A stretch of 64,000 nt of DNA, taken from Bacillus_BA songklensis (GTDB taxonomy: Bacteria; Bacillota; Bacilli; Bacillales; Bacillaceae_H). The DNA is taken from positions 1 to 64,000 of the forward strand of contig NZ_JBHRZT010000067.1 of assembly GCF_042649685.1 (NCBI RefSeq). Reading direction: 5' to 3'. Below the pieces are notes generated by a model, which worked only from the letters and a program-made list of their open reading frames with translations, searched no databases and was not told the DNA's origin. Positions 44,035 through 52,192 of this stretch are shown here, one piece after another (position 1 is the stretch's first letter; each line of letters begins with the position of its first letter). Position numbers and translations under genes: made by a program.

Positions 44035-45144
44035 CTACCTGAACAGCATTGTTTTTAAAAAGCTGTTACACCGCTTTTTAAATAATTGGAGATATCCCCT
44101 AAAAAGGGAGCTATGGTGGTTCTTTAATTCCAACTCAAAGGCTAATTCGACTTTAGAAGGAAGCAGCCATCTACCTATAGTGATTGTGGTATGTTTGACT
44201 GAATCAAAGTCGAGAAATTGAAAGTAAGCAAAATTTATATATTGTGTTATGGATTTAACGTTTGTATTTCTAATTGCTTCATATTCCCACCATAAGTTTG
44301 TTCTTTTTTTCAGAGAAAGCCCCTTTTTCTCTTCTAATTGCGGGAATTGGTAATACACAATCGATAATGTTCTGATTACTCTTTTAAATGTTTTATGTGA
44401 AGCAGCATCCTTGAATAGCCTACTGTAATCCAGAGTTTCATGGAGAGAGCAGATCATTTGAATGATATCGATAAAATACTTCAGCGAATTCATGTTATGC
44501 TTCCAGCCATGTAGACAGATCATATAAAACGTATGGTAATCGGATAGCTCCATGACATAGTTGTAAGGCTTCAGGGGCTTTGCCTCAATCCAAAATTCTT
44601 CTATCCGAAGGTTGGAGGTCTTTTCTTTCAACAGAGTCCAATGGATTTCCACTGTCAGCGGAACCGGGGAACCGGGTATATGTTTACTGAAGCTGCAATG
44701 GAAATGAGAGGGGATATATTCCTCCTCTGTTGTATAGCCGAGTGATTTCACACAATCAATTGCTTTTTCAAGGTCAGGTATTTTTATTAATAAATCAATA
44801 TCGGATGTGCCTCTTGCACCTAAATGGCCAAAGTATTTTTCAGCAAACGTGATACCTTTAAGCGGAATAATAGGAATTCCAGCATTTTCAAATTCTTTAA
44901 AGATGAGCTCCATTTGGTTTTTTATGAAGAGGTTTTGGTATAACGCTTCATTGTACTTTTGCTTTAGGAATTCTTGAAAAAATATTGGTGTCTGCTCAAG
45001 TTTTTCTTGTTGTTTTAATAGATGATAAATCTGAGAAGAAATGGAGAAAAACTCAATATCTTCGATGGCTTGTTTATAAAACTCCTCGTCACTCGGTAAA
45101 GAGGTTCGAGAATCATATAATGCTTGTATTAAATCAACAGCCAA
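44035..45144 (-). CDS. Nucleotidyltransferase-fold protein of the second RiPP-like cluster
   Basis: The 369-residue protein matches the NTP_transf_5-like type found in lasso clusters: IPIIPLKGITFAEKYFGHLG, then ARGTSDIDLLIKIPDLEKAI (the acidic pair of the active site), FHCSFSKHI and LTVEIHWTLL. It is a diverged relative of the protein at 6061-7242. Its substrate is unknown; it may modify the phosphorylated peptide. Translation starts at TTG 45144 after AAAGGAG. The gene is 27 bp downstream of the ABC transporter and ends the minus-strand operon. Confidence 0.75.
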   Translation of the reverse strand: MAVDLIQALYDSRTSLPSDEEFYKQAIEDIEFFSISSQIYHLLKQQEKLEQTPIFFQEFLKQKYNEALYQNLFIKNQMELIFKEFENAGIPIIPLKGITFAEKYFGHLGARGTSDIDLLIKIPDLEKAIDCVKSLGYTTEEEYIPSHFHCSFSKHIPGSPVPLTVEIHWTLLKEKTSNLRIEEFWIEAKPLKPYNYVMELSDYHTFYMICLHGWKHNMNSLKYFIDIIQMICSLHETLDYSRLFKDAASHKTFKRVIRTLSIVYYQFPQLEEKKGLSLKKRTNLWWEYEAIRNTNVKSITQYINFAYFQFLDFDSVKHTTITIGRWLLPSKVELAFELELKNHHSSLFRGYLQLFKKRCNSFLKTMLFR

Positions 45145-45171
45145 GAAATGTGGCTCCTTTCCGAAAAAGAT

Positions 45172-46992
45172 CTAAGTATTTACCGCTGTTATATAAGTTT
45201 CTTCAGATGACTGAGAGGCTTGTGTATCATATAGGCTTCGGTATACTCCATTCCTCGCCATTAGTTCTTCATGGCGCCCCGTTTGCACAATCCTTCCTTC
45301 ATCCATGACAATAATCAAATCAGCGTTCTGGATGGTTGATAATCGATGGGCAATGACAAGTGTCGTACGGTTTTCCATTAATCGATTTAAAGCTTCTTGT
45401 ACTTCATATTCCGTTTTGTTGTCCAGGGCAGAGGTAGCCTCGTCCAGCAAGAGCATAGGGGCATCCTTTAAAATAGCCCGCGCTATCGCGATCCGCTGCT
45501 TTTGGCCGCCTGAGAGCTTTATGCCTCTTTCCCCAATTTCGGTGTCATACCCATCCGGAAGAGATAGGATGAATTCGTGAATGCTGGCAGTTATTGCGGC
45601 CTTCATCATCTCGTCCTCTGTCATATCGGGACGTGCCAACATTAGATTTTCTCTTATGGTCCCGCCGAAAAGAAAGGTTTCCTGAGGAACATGGGCGATT
45701 GAGCTCCTTAGCTCAGACGGAGACAGCGCCTCAATCGGTCGATCATCCATGACAATACGGCCAGACTGCGGTTTGTAAAAACCTTGAAGCAGGTTGAATA
45801 ACGTCGTTTTCCCGGCTCCGCTCGCACCGACAATGGCCGTCACTTTTCCTGCCGGAACAGTCAGATGAAAATGATTAAGAATCTTTTTCTGTCCGTCATA
45901 GCTGAACACAATGTTTTGGAATTGAATGAACTTTAAAAGGGGGTTAGGCGTAGTATAGGCGGTTAGCTCCGTTGATTCAGTCGGAAGCCCCAAAATCCCC
46001 AAAATTCTCTCCACGGCTGTAACCGACCGTTGGAAGCCTGCCCACTGTCCGGCGAGCCCTGTTAGCGGGTAAACTAAATGACCTACGAGATTAATGAAGG
46101 TTAACAGCGAACCAACCGACAGGATTCCATCAGAGACAAAATACGCTCCTAATCCCATACTTACAAGAAAGGTGAGGGAACTGATGGTCTGGCCTCCTGC
46201 ATAAAACCAGCCATTCAGTTTCGTGTTGTCTAACTCTAAAGAATAGAGTTCTTGATTTAGAGCCGCAAATTTTTTATAAAACAGCTTTTCCAGCGTAAAC
46301 GAATGTATAACCGAGGAACCAAGAAATGTTTCGTTAAGCAGGTGGTTCGTCCTGCCTAATAGACTGTGAATCAACCTGCTGTTGCGCCGAAGCAGCAGGC
46401 CGAAAACAACCCCGGCTAGTGCGGCAACAGGGGCGATCAACAGACTCAGTAAAGCGAGCTTCCAATTAATATAAACTAAATAAATGAATACGGATATGTA
46501 GATCAAAGGAAGTCGGATTAGATTAATGAGACTCGCACCTATAATCCCATCAATACTATGAATATCATTCGTAAAATGTGACAACAATTCCCCTGAGCGG
46601 AGGTTAGAAGCATCTTTAGCTCGGAGAAGCAATATATGCTTAAATAAATGAGCCTTTAAGTCTCTTTTGACTCCGTTTGTTGCCACAGACTCAAAATAAA
46701 TGTCCAAAAACCCTGATGTAATGCTAATGAACGTGAGGAGGCAGCCAATCGGGATTAACCATTTAATGCGCTGAAGGTTACCTTGAACGGCCGCATCAAG
46801 GATATTTCCAAAAAACCATGCAAAAGCCAGGGTCAAAACGATATTAACGAACAACAAGAAAAAGAGAACGATATATGATTTCCGTTGTTTCATAATGTAA
46901 GGCATTAAGAAAGAAAATGTTTTTTGAACATCGCTCATGGCGAAGTACGGTTTAATGACAGCTAGTATTTCCTGTTTTTTTCGTGTAATCAT
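45172..46992 (-). CDS. ABC exporter (fused permease-ATPase) of the second RiPP-like cluster
   Basis: The 606-residue protein has a six-helix exporter domain and an ATPase domain with GASGAGKTTLFNLL (Walker A), LSGGQKQRIAIARAIL, MLLLDEATSALD and TLVIAHRLSTI. No C39 peptidase domain is present, so a separate protease must remove any leader. It lies 148 bp downstream of the small precursor-like gene in the same direction and is the obvious exporter for its product. Confidence 0.82.
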   Translation of the reverse strand: MITRKKQEILAVIKPYFAMSDVQKTFSFLMPYIMKQRKSYIVLFFLLFVNIVLTLAFAWFFGNILDAAVQGNLQRIKWLIPIGCLLTFISITSGFLDIYFESVATNGVKRDLKAHLFKHILLLRAKDASNLRSGELLSHFTNDIHSIDGIIGASLINLIRLPLIYISVFIYLVYINWKLALLSLLIAPVAALAGVVFGLLLRRNSRLIHSLLGRTNHLLNETFLGSSVIHSFTLEKLFYKKFAALNQELYSLELDNTKLNGWFYAGGQTISSLTFLVSMGLGAYFVSDGILSVGSLLTFINLVGHLVYPLTGLAGQWAGFQRSVTAVERILGILGLPTESTELTAYTTPNPLLKFIQFQNIVFSYDGQKKILNHFHLTVPAGKVTAIVGASGAGKTTLFNLLQGFYKPQSGRIVMDDRPIEALSPSELRSSIAHVPQETFLFGGTIRENLMLARPDMTEDEMMKAAITASIHEFILSLPDGYDTEIGERGIKLSGGQKQRIAIARAILKDAPMLLLDEATSALDNKTEYEVQEALNRLMENRTTLVIAHRLSTIQNADLIIVMDEGRIVQTGRHEELMARNGVYRSLYDTQASQSSEETYITAVNT

Positions 46993-47085
46993 AGGGACAC
47001 TCCGGAAAAATTTAATGTGTTATGCTTCTTTTCTATTAAAATGTATTCTTAGTAATGGAGGCTAAATGAACGGTTTATCTTCCAC

Positions 47086-47118
47086 AGAAGTCAAAAGTAA
47101 AGAATACTAATGACTTCA
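47086..47118 (-). terminator. Hairpin between precursor-like gene and ABC exporter
   Basis: GAAGTCA pairs with TGACTTC in the 148-bp gap. No long T run follows, so it could be an RNA stability or attenuation element rather than a full terminator. The lasso operon has a hairpin in the corresponding place after its precursor (4234-4270). Confidence 0.4.
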
Positions 47119-47140
47119 GTGAAAGGTATTAACTTATTAC

Positions 47141-47365
47141 TTACTTCCTGCCATTACCATTACCATTACCCGGGGCTCCAGCTCCACCTGGAGTAGGATT
47201 TGGATTAGTACTTGGCCAATTGGACCCGTTGTTGCCTTTTCCAGGATGATCTAGGTTCCCTTTTCCTGGATTCCAGCATTGGGCCGTCTCAAATCGAATC
47301 GGCTGACTGCTTAAGACCATGGGGCGACTGTAAATCTTGGGGGCATTGCGGGCTGTTGACTTCAT
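47141..47365 (-). CDS. Candidate RiPP precursor peptide, Gly/Asn/Pro-rich
   Basis: The 74-residue product has a perfect AGGAGG 7 bp before its ATG and its own operator-bearing promoter. Residues 1-28 look like a leader (basic start, YSRPMVLSSQPIRFETAQ). The rest is low-complexity and core-like: CWNPGKGN, a second HPGKGN, NWPSTNPNPTPGG and a GNGNGNGRK tail. It has one Cys (30), two Trp and no Glu after residue 26, with a single Asp at 39. It is not a lasso precursor by motif. Divergent genes encode a kinase, PqqD-like protein and peptidase, and the same strand encodes an exporter, which is why I call it a precursor. No known RiPP class was recognised. Confidence 0.68.
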   Translation of the reverse strand: MKSTARNAPKIYSRPMVLSSQPIRFETAQCWNPGKGNLDHPGKGNNGSNWPSTNPNPTPGGAGAPGNGNGNGRK

Positions 47366-47393
47366 TATTTTGCCTCCTAGAATAAAATGTGGT

Positions 47394-47415
47394 ACTATAG
47401 TTCATTATAAAGAAC
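47394..47415 (-). promoter_or_regulatory. Promoter and SinR-type operator of the precursor-like gene
   Basis: On the minus strand GTTCTTTATAATGAAC (47415-47400) is followed at once by TATAGT (47399-47394), a -10 box about 30 bp upstream of the ATG. The -35 is poor (ACCATC at 17 bp). The operator occupies the spacer, the same design as at epsA. Confidence 0.6.
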
Positions 47416-47513
47416 GGATGGTTGGAAGTAAATATTCATGGAAAATATTTTAAGACCTGAATAATTATCATCTTATATCTTCATCATCTCCGTTTTATAA
47501 AATATTCTTTTTT

Positions 47514-47529
47514 GTTCTTTATAATGAAT
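47514..47529. promoter_or_regulatory. SinR-type operator in the divergent control region
   Basis: GTTCTTTATAATGAAT matches the repeated motif with one change in the right half-site. It lies between the minus-strand precursor and the plus-strand kinase and may serve either. Confidence 0.5.
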
Positions 47530-47615
47530 TCATAAAGTACATTTAGGAATCTTTCTTCGTGTTGAATTGCTTATTTGGGAAACAAGAAGGCAAGAGACTA
47601 TCTTCATCCATTTTA

Positions 47616-47709
47616 CTGCAAAATATATTTACAAAGAGAATAGAACGGATTAAAATGAAAATGTGTTCATTATAAAGAACTATTTTGTGTATTGTTCTTT
47701 TTGGAGAAC
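47616..47709 (+). promoter_or_regulatory. Duplicated promoter module with two SinR-type operators, kinase side
   Basis: CTGCAAAATATATTTACAAA starts a stretch that is nearly repeated at 49790-49855. Operators GTTCATTATAAAGAAC (47665-47680) and GTTCTTTTTGGAGAAC (47694-47709) are 29 bp apart, centre to centre, with TATTTT between them as a possible -10. It sits about 90 bp upstream of the kinase gene. Confidence 0.55.
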
Positions 47710-47799
47710 TAACAACAAGGCTGGATGGTGATGTTGAGAAAATGAAAAGGCTGTTTTCATTACAAGTAGAATCCAATATGAAATATAGGAGTTAATCGT

Positions 47800-48594
47800 A
47801 TGCAAAATATAGTAGTTAAAATAGGGGAGCATTTCGCTTCAATCTACTCCAAATCTGAAAGGCTCATTCGCTGGATCCAAACATATTTTCAAGTCATTGA
47901 GTGGATCCCTTCTTTAAAAACGAATTCACCTTATTTGCTCATTCATATTGAGGAAGGGTATGGCATCCCTTTTGTAGATTATCATGTGGAAATCGACTCC
48001 AATCCAAGCGGAATCATTTATCGGCGTGCTGACTATTTTCTCGAGGTTAACCACGATTATAGTGAAGCATCGATTTCAGTTTATGATGAGCTAGCTTTAA
48101 AGCATGCCTTACATAATCTGTACAGTGCTTTTATTATCCATAATCGGTGGGGGCTGTTAATTCATTCCTCCTGTGTTGAGCATCAAGAAAAAGCTTATTT
48201 ATTTGCCGGTCAATCAGGGGCAGGCAAATCGACGGTTGCCCGATTATCGGCTCCTAGACCCATTCTCTCAGACGAAGCGACCCTTGTGAAAATAAATGAG
48301 AATCAAGTAACGGTATTTGATTCACCATTTCGCAGTGAACTGACGTCACCTTATCTTCCACATTCCTGTAATCTCTCGTCCATCTATCTTTTGGTTCAAT
48401 CCCTGGATGTCAGAACGTCATCCCTTAAAAAGTCAGATGCCTTGTTGGAACTGATGGATAAAATCTTTTACTGGCATCACGATTCCTCAGAAACAGCAAA
48501 ACTATTAAACATGTGCAAACAATTAGTAGAGCAAGTTCCGGTCTACAGGATGCATTTTCAAAAAAATGATACGTTTTGGGAGTTGATATCATGA
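47800..48594 (+). CDS. HPr kinase-like protein of the second RiPP-like cluster
   Basis: The 264-residue protein has the HprK-type P-loop GQSGAGKS at about 137-144, LLIHSSCVEH just before it (compare PLHGSAVAI in the lasso kinase) and ILSDEATL at 155-162. It is shorter than and clearly diverged from the lasso kinase at 4303. By analogy with the lasso kinase it would phosphorylate a Ser or Thr of the peptide at 47141-47365; which one is unknown. TAGGAG precedes the ATG. Its stop overlaps the next start (ATGA), so translation is coupled. Confidence 0.75.
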   Translation: MQNIVVKIGEHFASIYSKSERLIRWIQTYFQVIEWIPSLKTNSPYLLIHIEEGYGIPFVDYHVEIDSNPSGIIYRRADYFLEVNHDYSEASISVYDELALKHALHNLYSAFIIHNRWGLLIHSSCVEHQEKAYLFAGQSGAGKSTVARLSAPRPILSDEATLVKINENQVTVFDSPFRSELTSPYLPHSCNLSSIYLLVQSLDVRTSSLKKSDALLELMDKIFYWHHDSSETAKLLNMCKQLVEQVPVYRMHFQKNDTFWELIS

Positions 48595-48878
48595 GGACAA
48601 AATACGAATGTATACAAAATATCGATATAGTTGAGATCGATGATGAGTGGATCATCATGGATACAGAGAATTTTAGGGTTACCAAAGTAACCGCTATGGG
48701 CGCCTATATTTTAGAAGAAGTAAGGGAACAAAAAGAAATCGAAGCCATCATTGAAACGATCGCAGCCAACTACGATGTGGATGGAAATATTGTGAGGGCA
48801 GATGCACTAGACTTTTTAGAGGAATTGAAGGGGATAGGTATACTTAAAGATGAAAGAACAGCAATTTCCAATAGCTAG
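48591..48878 (+). CDS. PqqD-like peptide-binding protein
   Basis: The 95-residue protein has the PqqD pattern: ECIQNIDIVEIDDEWIIMDT, FRVTKVTAMGAYILEEVREQ, and a C-terminal helix DALDFLEELKGIGIL. Proteins of this type bind leader peptides and hand them to tailoring enzymes. The ATG at 48591 overlaps the kinase stop as ATGA. It overlaps the following peptidase gene by 29 bp. A longer frame from 48576 would lie inside the kinase gene and lacks support. Confidence 0.75.
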   Translation: MRTKYECIQNIDIVEIDDEWIIMDTENFRVTKVTAMGAYILEEVREQKEIEAIIETIAANYDVDGNIVRADALDFLEELKGIGILKDERTAISNS

Positions 48879-49308
48879 TATAAAATCTTTACTTAAAAAG
48901 AAAGGATGGATTGAAATCCCATCCTCTGGAGTCAGCATGTATCCTTTGATCAAACAGGGGGATATTTGCAGATTCATTCCTTTAGATAGTAAAAGCAAAT
49001 TGAAAAAAAGTGAAATTATTTTATTTGTGTGTGAGGATGGACGGTTAATAGGACATAGATATTACCGCACTTTTGTGGAAAATGGTGTGTCTTACTATGT
49101 ATTCAAGGGAGATACGAATGTTTTTCCTGACCCCCCTGTAGAGGGATCCCAATTAATTGGGAAACTAGTTTTAATCAAGAAAAAAAAATTTAGGATTAAT
49201 CCGCAAGGCTCTTTTTCTCAATTATGGGGATCTATTGTTTTTGCTTTTCCTCTTGTGCCCAGGTACTGTAAAAAATATCTTTCTTTAAAAAGCCGCTTAA
49301 GGGTATAG
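48850..49308 (+). CDS. S24/S26-type peptidase, possible leader protease
   Basis: The 152-residue protein has the signal-peptidase-like box SSGVSMYPLIKQGDI with the nucleophile Ser29, and LIGHRYY with His69 where bacterial type I enzymes have Lys. A Ser-His pair is typical of the ER/archaeal-like S26B group. FKGDTNVFPDPPVEGSQLIG is also family-like. There is no clear membrane anchor at the N-terminus; IVFAFPLVP near the C-terminus is weakly hydrophobic. Encoded directly after the PqqD-like gene, it may cut the leader of the 47141-47365 peptide, taking the place of the B2 protease. Confidence 0.7.
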   Translation: MKEQQFPIASIKSLLKKKGWIEIPSSGVSMYPLIKQGDICRFIPLDSKSKLKKSEIILFVCEDGRLIGHRYYRTFVENGVSYYVFKGDTNVFPDPPVEGSQLIGKLVLIKKKKFRINPQGSFSQLWGSIVFAFPLVPRYCKKYLSLKSRLRV

Positions 49309-49606
49309 GGCAAGGAGCCTCATATACCTAAAATCAAAAAAATACTTAACATTATAATTAACAGTGCTATAATATCAGGTCAAAAAGCTACATATCTATT
49401 TTGTTTTAAAGAGTGGATTTATTTAATGATCACCACTTTATGTTGATTGTTTATTTCTATATTGGCAAGAAACGTAAATTTAAAAATCAGAAAAATGTTC
49501 TATATAATCAATAAACATGCTGTTAATAAAGAACAATAGAAAAGGATTATCAGATAAAAATCGATTATACTGCACTATAGGTGTTATCACATTTGAAACA
49601 GCTTAG

Positions 49607-49681
49607 TCGGTAACTAGTAAGGGTCATTGGGCATTTCAATGGATTAATAATTGTTGGCAAACAGGATGGGTTAAAGAATAA
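49607..49681 (+). pseudogene. Possible S-layer homology (SLH) domain remnant
   Basis: The frame encodes SKGHWAFQWINNCWQTGWVK and ends in a stop; this resembles the GHWA...I......GW/YI pattern of SLH domains. Upstream is a stop codon and no start. Two degenerate SinR-like half-site groups (near 49497 and 49522) lie before it. The rest of the 49309-49790 gap has no gene that I can support. Confidence 0.3.
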
Positions 49682-49707
49682 TTGAAAATTTTATTTAGTC
49701 TTAACAT

Positions 49708-49740
49708 AAAAGCTCTCTCAACATTAGGGGGCTTTTGTTT
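49708..49740 (+). terminator. Rho-independent terminator
   Basis: AAAAGCTCTCT pairs with AGGGGGCTTTT around CAACATT, followed by GTTTGTC. It lies 400 bp beyond the peptidase gene and just after the SLH-like remnant. Confidence 0.65.
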
Positions 49741-49789
49741 GTCTTATCCTTTTATCTTTCATTAATCCTATTCTTTATTCAAATTATCT

Positions 49790-49883
49790 GCAAAATATAT
49801 TTACAAAGAGAAAGGGAATGATTAAAATGATAAGTGTGTTCTTTATAAAGAATTTTTTATAAAAATTATTCTTTTTTAAGAAC
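49790..49883 (+). promoter_or_regulatory. Duplicated promoter module with two SinR-type operators, beta-helix side
   Basis: CTGCAAAATATATTTACAAA and following bases repeat the kinase control region at 47616. GTTCTTTATAAAGAAT (49838-49853) and ATTCTTTTTTAAGAAC (49868-49883) are 30 bp apart, close to three helical turns. The beta-helix gene starts 45 bp later. Confidence 0.55.
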
Positions 49884-49928
49884 TTTTTGTGCGGTTAGAT
49901 GGTAATATCAATAAAAAGAGGTGAAGAA

Positions 49929-52091
49929 ATGAAAAAATGGTTAAGCTGTACTTTAACGCTTCTTGTATGGTCTTCAACCGTTCATACTGGAAGTGTGATT
50001 GCGACAGACGAGGTGGGGAATGATGGAAAGGCTCTTCAACAAGCGATCCAACAGGATGCAACCGTTTATGAGTTAGATAAAAGAGAACAACAACGCTGGA
50101 AAATCTCAAATGATGGAACTCATCCCGTTGAAACAACCAAAGGAATGAACGAAGCGTTAAAATGGGCTCACCAAAACGGTAAAACCACCTTCAAAGTACC
50201 GGCTGGCACTTATTTAGTGGATAAAAACAGTCAAATTAATATGGTTAGTAATATGACATTTTGGTTAGATGATCAAGCCGTTCTTCAAAAAGAAACCAAC
50301 GGAAAAGAACATTATGTTACCTTATTTGTCGGATATGGTACCAACAATGTAACACTAAAAGGAGGAACGTATAGGGGCGATAAAGATACCCATGATTATT
50401 CTGGTAAAGATTATCCTTATTCAGCAGGTACACATGAAAGCGGCTATGGAATCTTATCGGAAGGAGCCATCAATCTAACGATAGATGGTGTGAAAGCGGA
50501 AAATTTCACAGGCGATGGTTTATGCATTGGCGGGAAAGGGACAATGATAAAAGATTTGTATGCAGGCCATTTTGAATCAGGGGCGATTGACTCAAATGGC
50601 AAATTGGTATCAGATTCAACCAAAATTCGAATAAAAGAACCTTTGAGCTTTAACAATCCAATCTTTAAAACAGAGCGTGGGTTTGAATTTTCTAATGCGC
50701 AAAACCTTACTTATACCTTTGATGTTTATTTTTATAAATCAGACGGAACGTTTCTATCAAGCTTAAAGAATCAAAAAGTCCGGCAGATCATGCAAATACC
50801 TGATGGGGCAAGTTATTTTCAAGCTGTTTTTAACAAATCTTCAGCAGCAGGAGCTTATGTAGAGTATTGGAATAAAGTTGTGTCCAAAAATGTGGTTGTG
50901 AGAAATTCTGAATTTGCGTTTAATCGAAGACAAGGGATCACAGTCGGCGGAGGAGATCATATTGTTATTGCCAATAATGAAATCCATGATATAGGAGGAA
51001 TAGCTCCCCAATCAGGGATTGATGTAGAAGGTGGGTTTGGAGAAAATGGCCATCGAAACAGTAATATCTTTATAAAAGATAATAACTTCTACAAGAATCG
51101 TGCCTATGATGTGATTTTATTTGACGGGCAAGACGCAACCGTTGAAGGGAACCATTTAGGTTCAAAAGGAGCGATCGGTTTAGCAATCTCAACTCCATTT
51201 ACTGGAGCAAAGGTCAAAAATAATCACTTCGATGGTACAAGAATCATAGCATATCATGATGCAACGTTTATTGATAACAAAATGAATGACTCCTTTACAC
51301 TTTTTGAAGGACCAAATATCACTATTGATAGAATGACATTTACCGATTCACTATTCAGTATTAGCAGTAAGGTTCCGTTTGGCGTAAAAGCCTCTAATAT
51401 TACGATCTATAATACTAAGAAAAGTGATTCAGGGTTATCTGTATGGTCTAAACCTGTCTGTTTGAGTAATATTACGATAATCGGACAACCAGCGTTGCGT
51501 GCAATTGGAGGCGGCTCAGAAGAAGGCAGTATTTTTGATAATTTAAAAATAATCGGCTATAATTCCGCATATAATTTAGACCTTCCAAGAGGAACGTATA
51601 ACAATTGCGTGTTTGAGGCAGCAGCAGGGGGAAATGGAGAGCCGGCAGTGAATAAATCAGGTAAATATGTGTTTAATGGATGTTCGTTTAAAACAAACGG
51701 AATGGGTCTAGGCATTTATCACAAAGATGCAGATGTAACGGTGAAAAATTCAACCTTCAATATACTAGGAAATGCACCTGCGCTATCTGTTCAGTCGGCT
51801 AAAAAAGCGATGATAGAAAATAATACAATAAACGCTAACCACTTAACAAATGCGGACACAGAGATTATCAAAATAAACGATTATTGGCAAAGAACCAATC
51901 CTTACGATGTGTTAGATGCCGTCATAAAAGGAAATACCCTTACATCAAATATGATAGCAAAAGGGATTTCAACCATTTATGCGGGCATAGGTGCCCCGGG
52001 TTATACAATCGAAAACAACATTTTATACAACGCAAAACTCCATTTACGTAAGACAGATCGAAACATCAACAATCAAGAATTGATAAAATGA
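49929..52091 (+). CDS. Secreted right-handed parallel beta-helix protein
   Basis: The 720-residue protein has a signal peptide (MKKWLSCTLTLLVWSSTVHT, cleavage near residue 25), then a pectate-lyase_3-like opening (TKGMNEALKWAHQNGKTTFK, VPAGTYLVD) and beta-helix coils (NVTLKGGTYRGDKDTHDYSG, GITVGGGDHIVIANNEIHDI). An insert at about 218-316 (FDVYFYKSDGTFLSSLKNQK) matches the one in the protein at 41234-43579, so the two are paralogues. It probably acts outside the cell on a polysaccharide, perhaps the local eps polymer. AGAGGTGAAG precedes the chosen ATG; the ATG at 49899 would put extra charged residues before the signal. Confidence 0.8.
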   Translation: MKKWLSCTLTLLVWSSTVHTGSVIATDEVGNDGKALQQAIQQDATVYELDKREQQRWKISNDGTHPVETTKGMNEALKWAHQNGKTTFKVPAGTYLVDKNSQINMVSNMTFWLDDQAVLQKETNGKEHYVTLFVGYGTNNVTLKGGTYRGDKDTHDYSGKDYPYSAGTHESGYGILSEGAINLTIDGVKAENFTGDGLCIGGKGTMIKDLYAGHFESGAIDSNGKLVSDSTKIRIKEPLSFNNPIFKTERGFEFSNAQNLTYTFDVYFYKSDGTFLSSLKNQKVRQIMQIPDGASYFQAVFNKSSAAGAYVEYWNKVVSKNVVVRNSEFAFNRRQGITVGGGDHIVIANNEIHDIGGIAPQSGIDVEGGFGENGHRNSNIFIKDNNFYKNRAYDVILFDGQDATVEGNHLGSKGAIGLAISTPFTGAKVKNNHFDGTRIIAYHDATFIDNKMNDSFTLFEGPNITIDRMTFTDSLFSISSKVPFGVKASNITIYNTKKSDSGLSVWSKPVCLSNITIIGQPALRAIGGGSEEGSIFDNLKIIGYNSAYNLDLPRGTYNNCVFEAAAGGNGEPAVNKSGKYVFNGCSFKTNGMGLGIYHKDADVTVKNSTFNILGNAPALSVQSAKKAMIENNTINANHLTNADTEIIKINDYWQRTNPYDVLDAVIKGNTLTSNMIAKGISTIYAGIGAPGYTIENNILYNAKLHLRKTDRNINNQELIK

Positions 52092-52092
52092 G

Positions 52093-52135
52093 GATGACCC
52101 AAATGGTATAAAAGGCATACCATTTGAGTCATTCT
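52093..52135 (+). terminator. Strong hairpin after the secreted beta-helix gene
   Basis: ATGACCCAAATGGTAT pairs with ATACCATTTGAGTCAT with a single mismatch around AAAAGGC, followed by TCTCTTG. Confidence 0.75.
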
Positions 52136-52137
52136 CT

Positions 52138-52192
52138 TGAAAGGACCCGTCATGAAAATCCAGCGAAATCAAGGGATTCATGGACGGGTTCT
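52138..52192 (+). terminator. Second hairpin, tandem to the terminator
   Basis: AAAGGACCCGTCATGAAAAT pairs with ATTCATGGACGGGTTCTTT across an imperfect stem. No long T run follows. It may back up the first terminator. The stretch from 52193 to 52366 shows no gene. Confidence 0.55.

Noticed and set aside
47141..47365. Second small gene as a lasso precursor
   Set aside because: There is no KPxLExLDV leader motif or correctly placed ring acid, and no cyclase or B2 gene is nearby.
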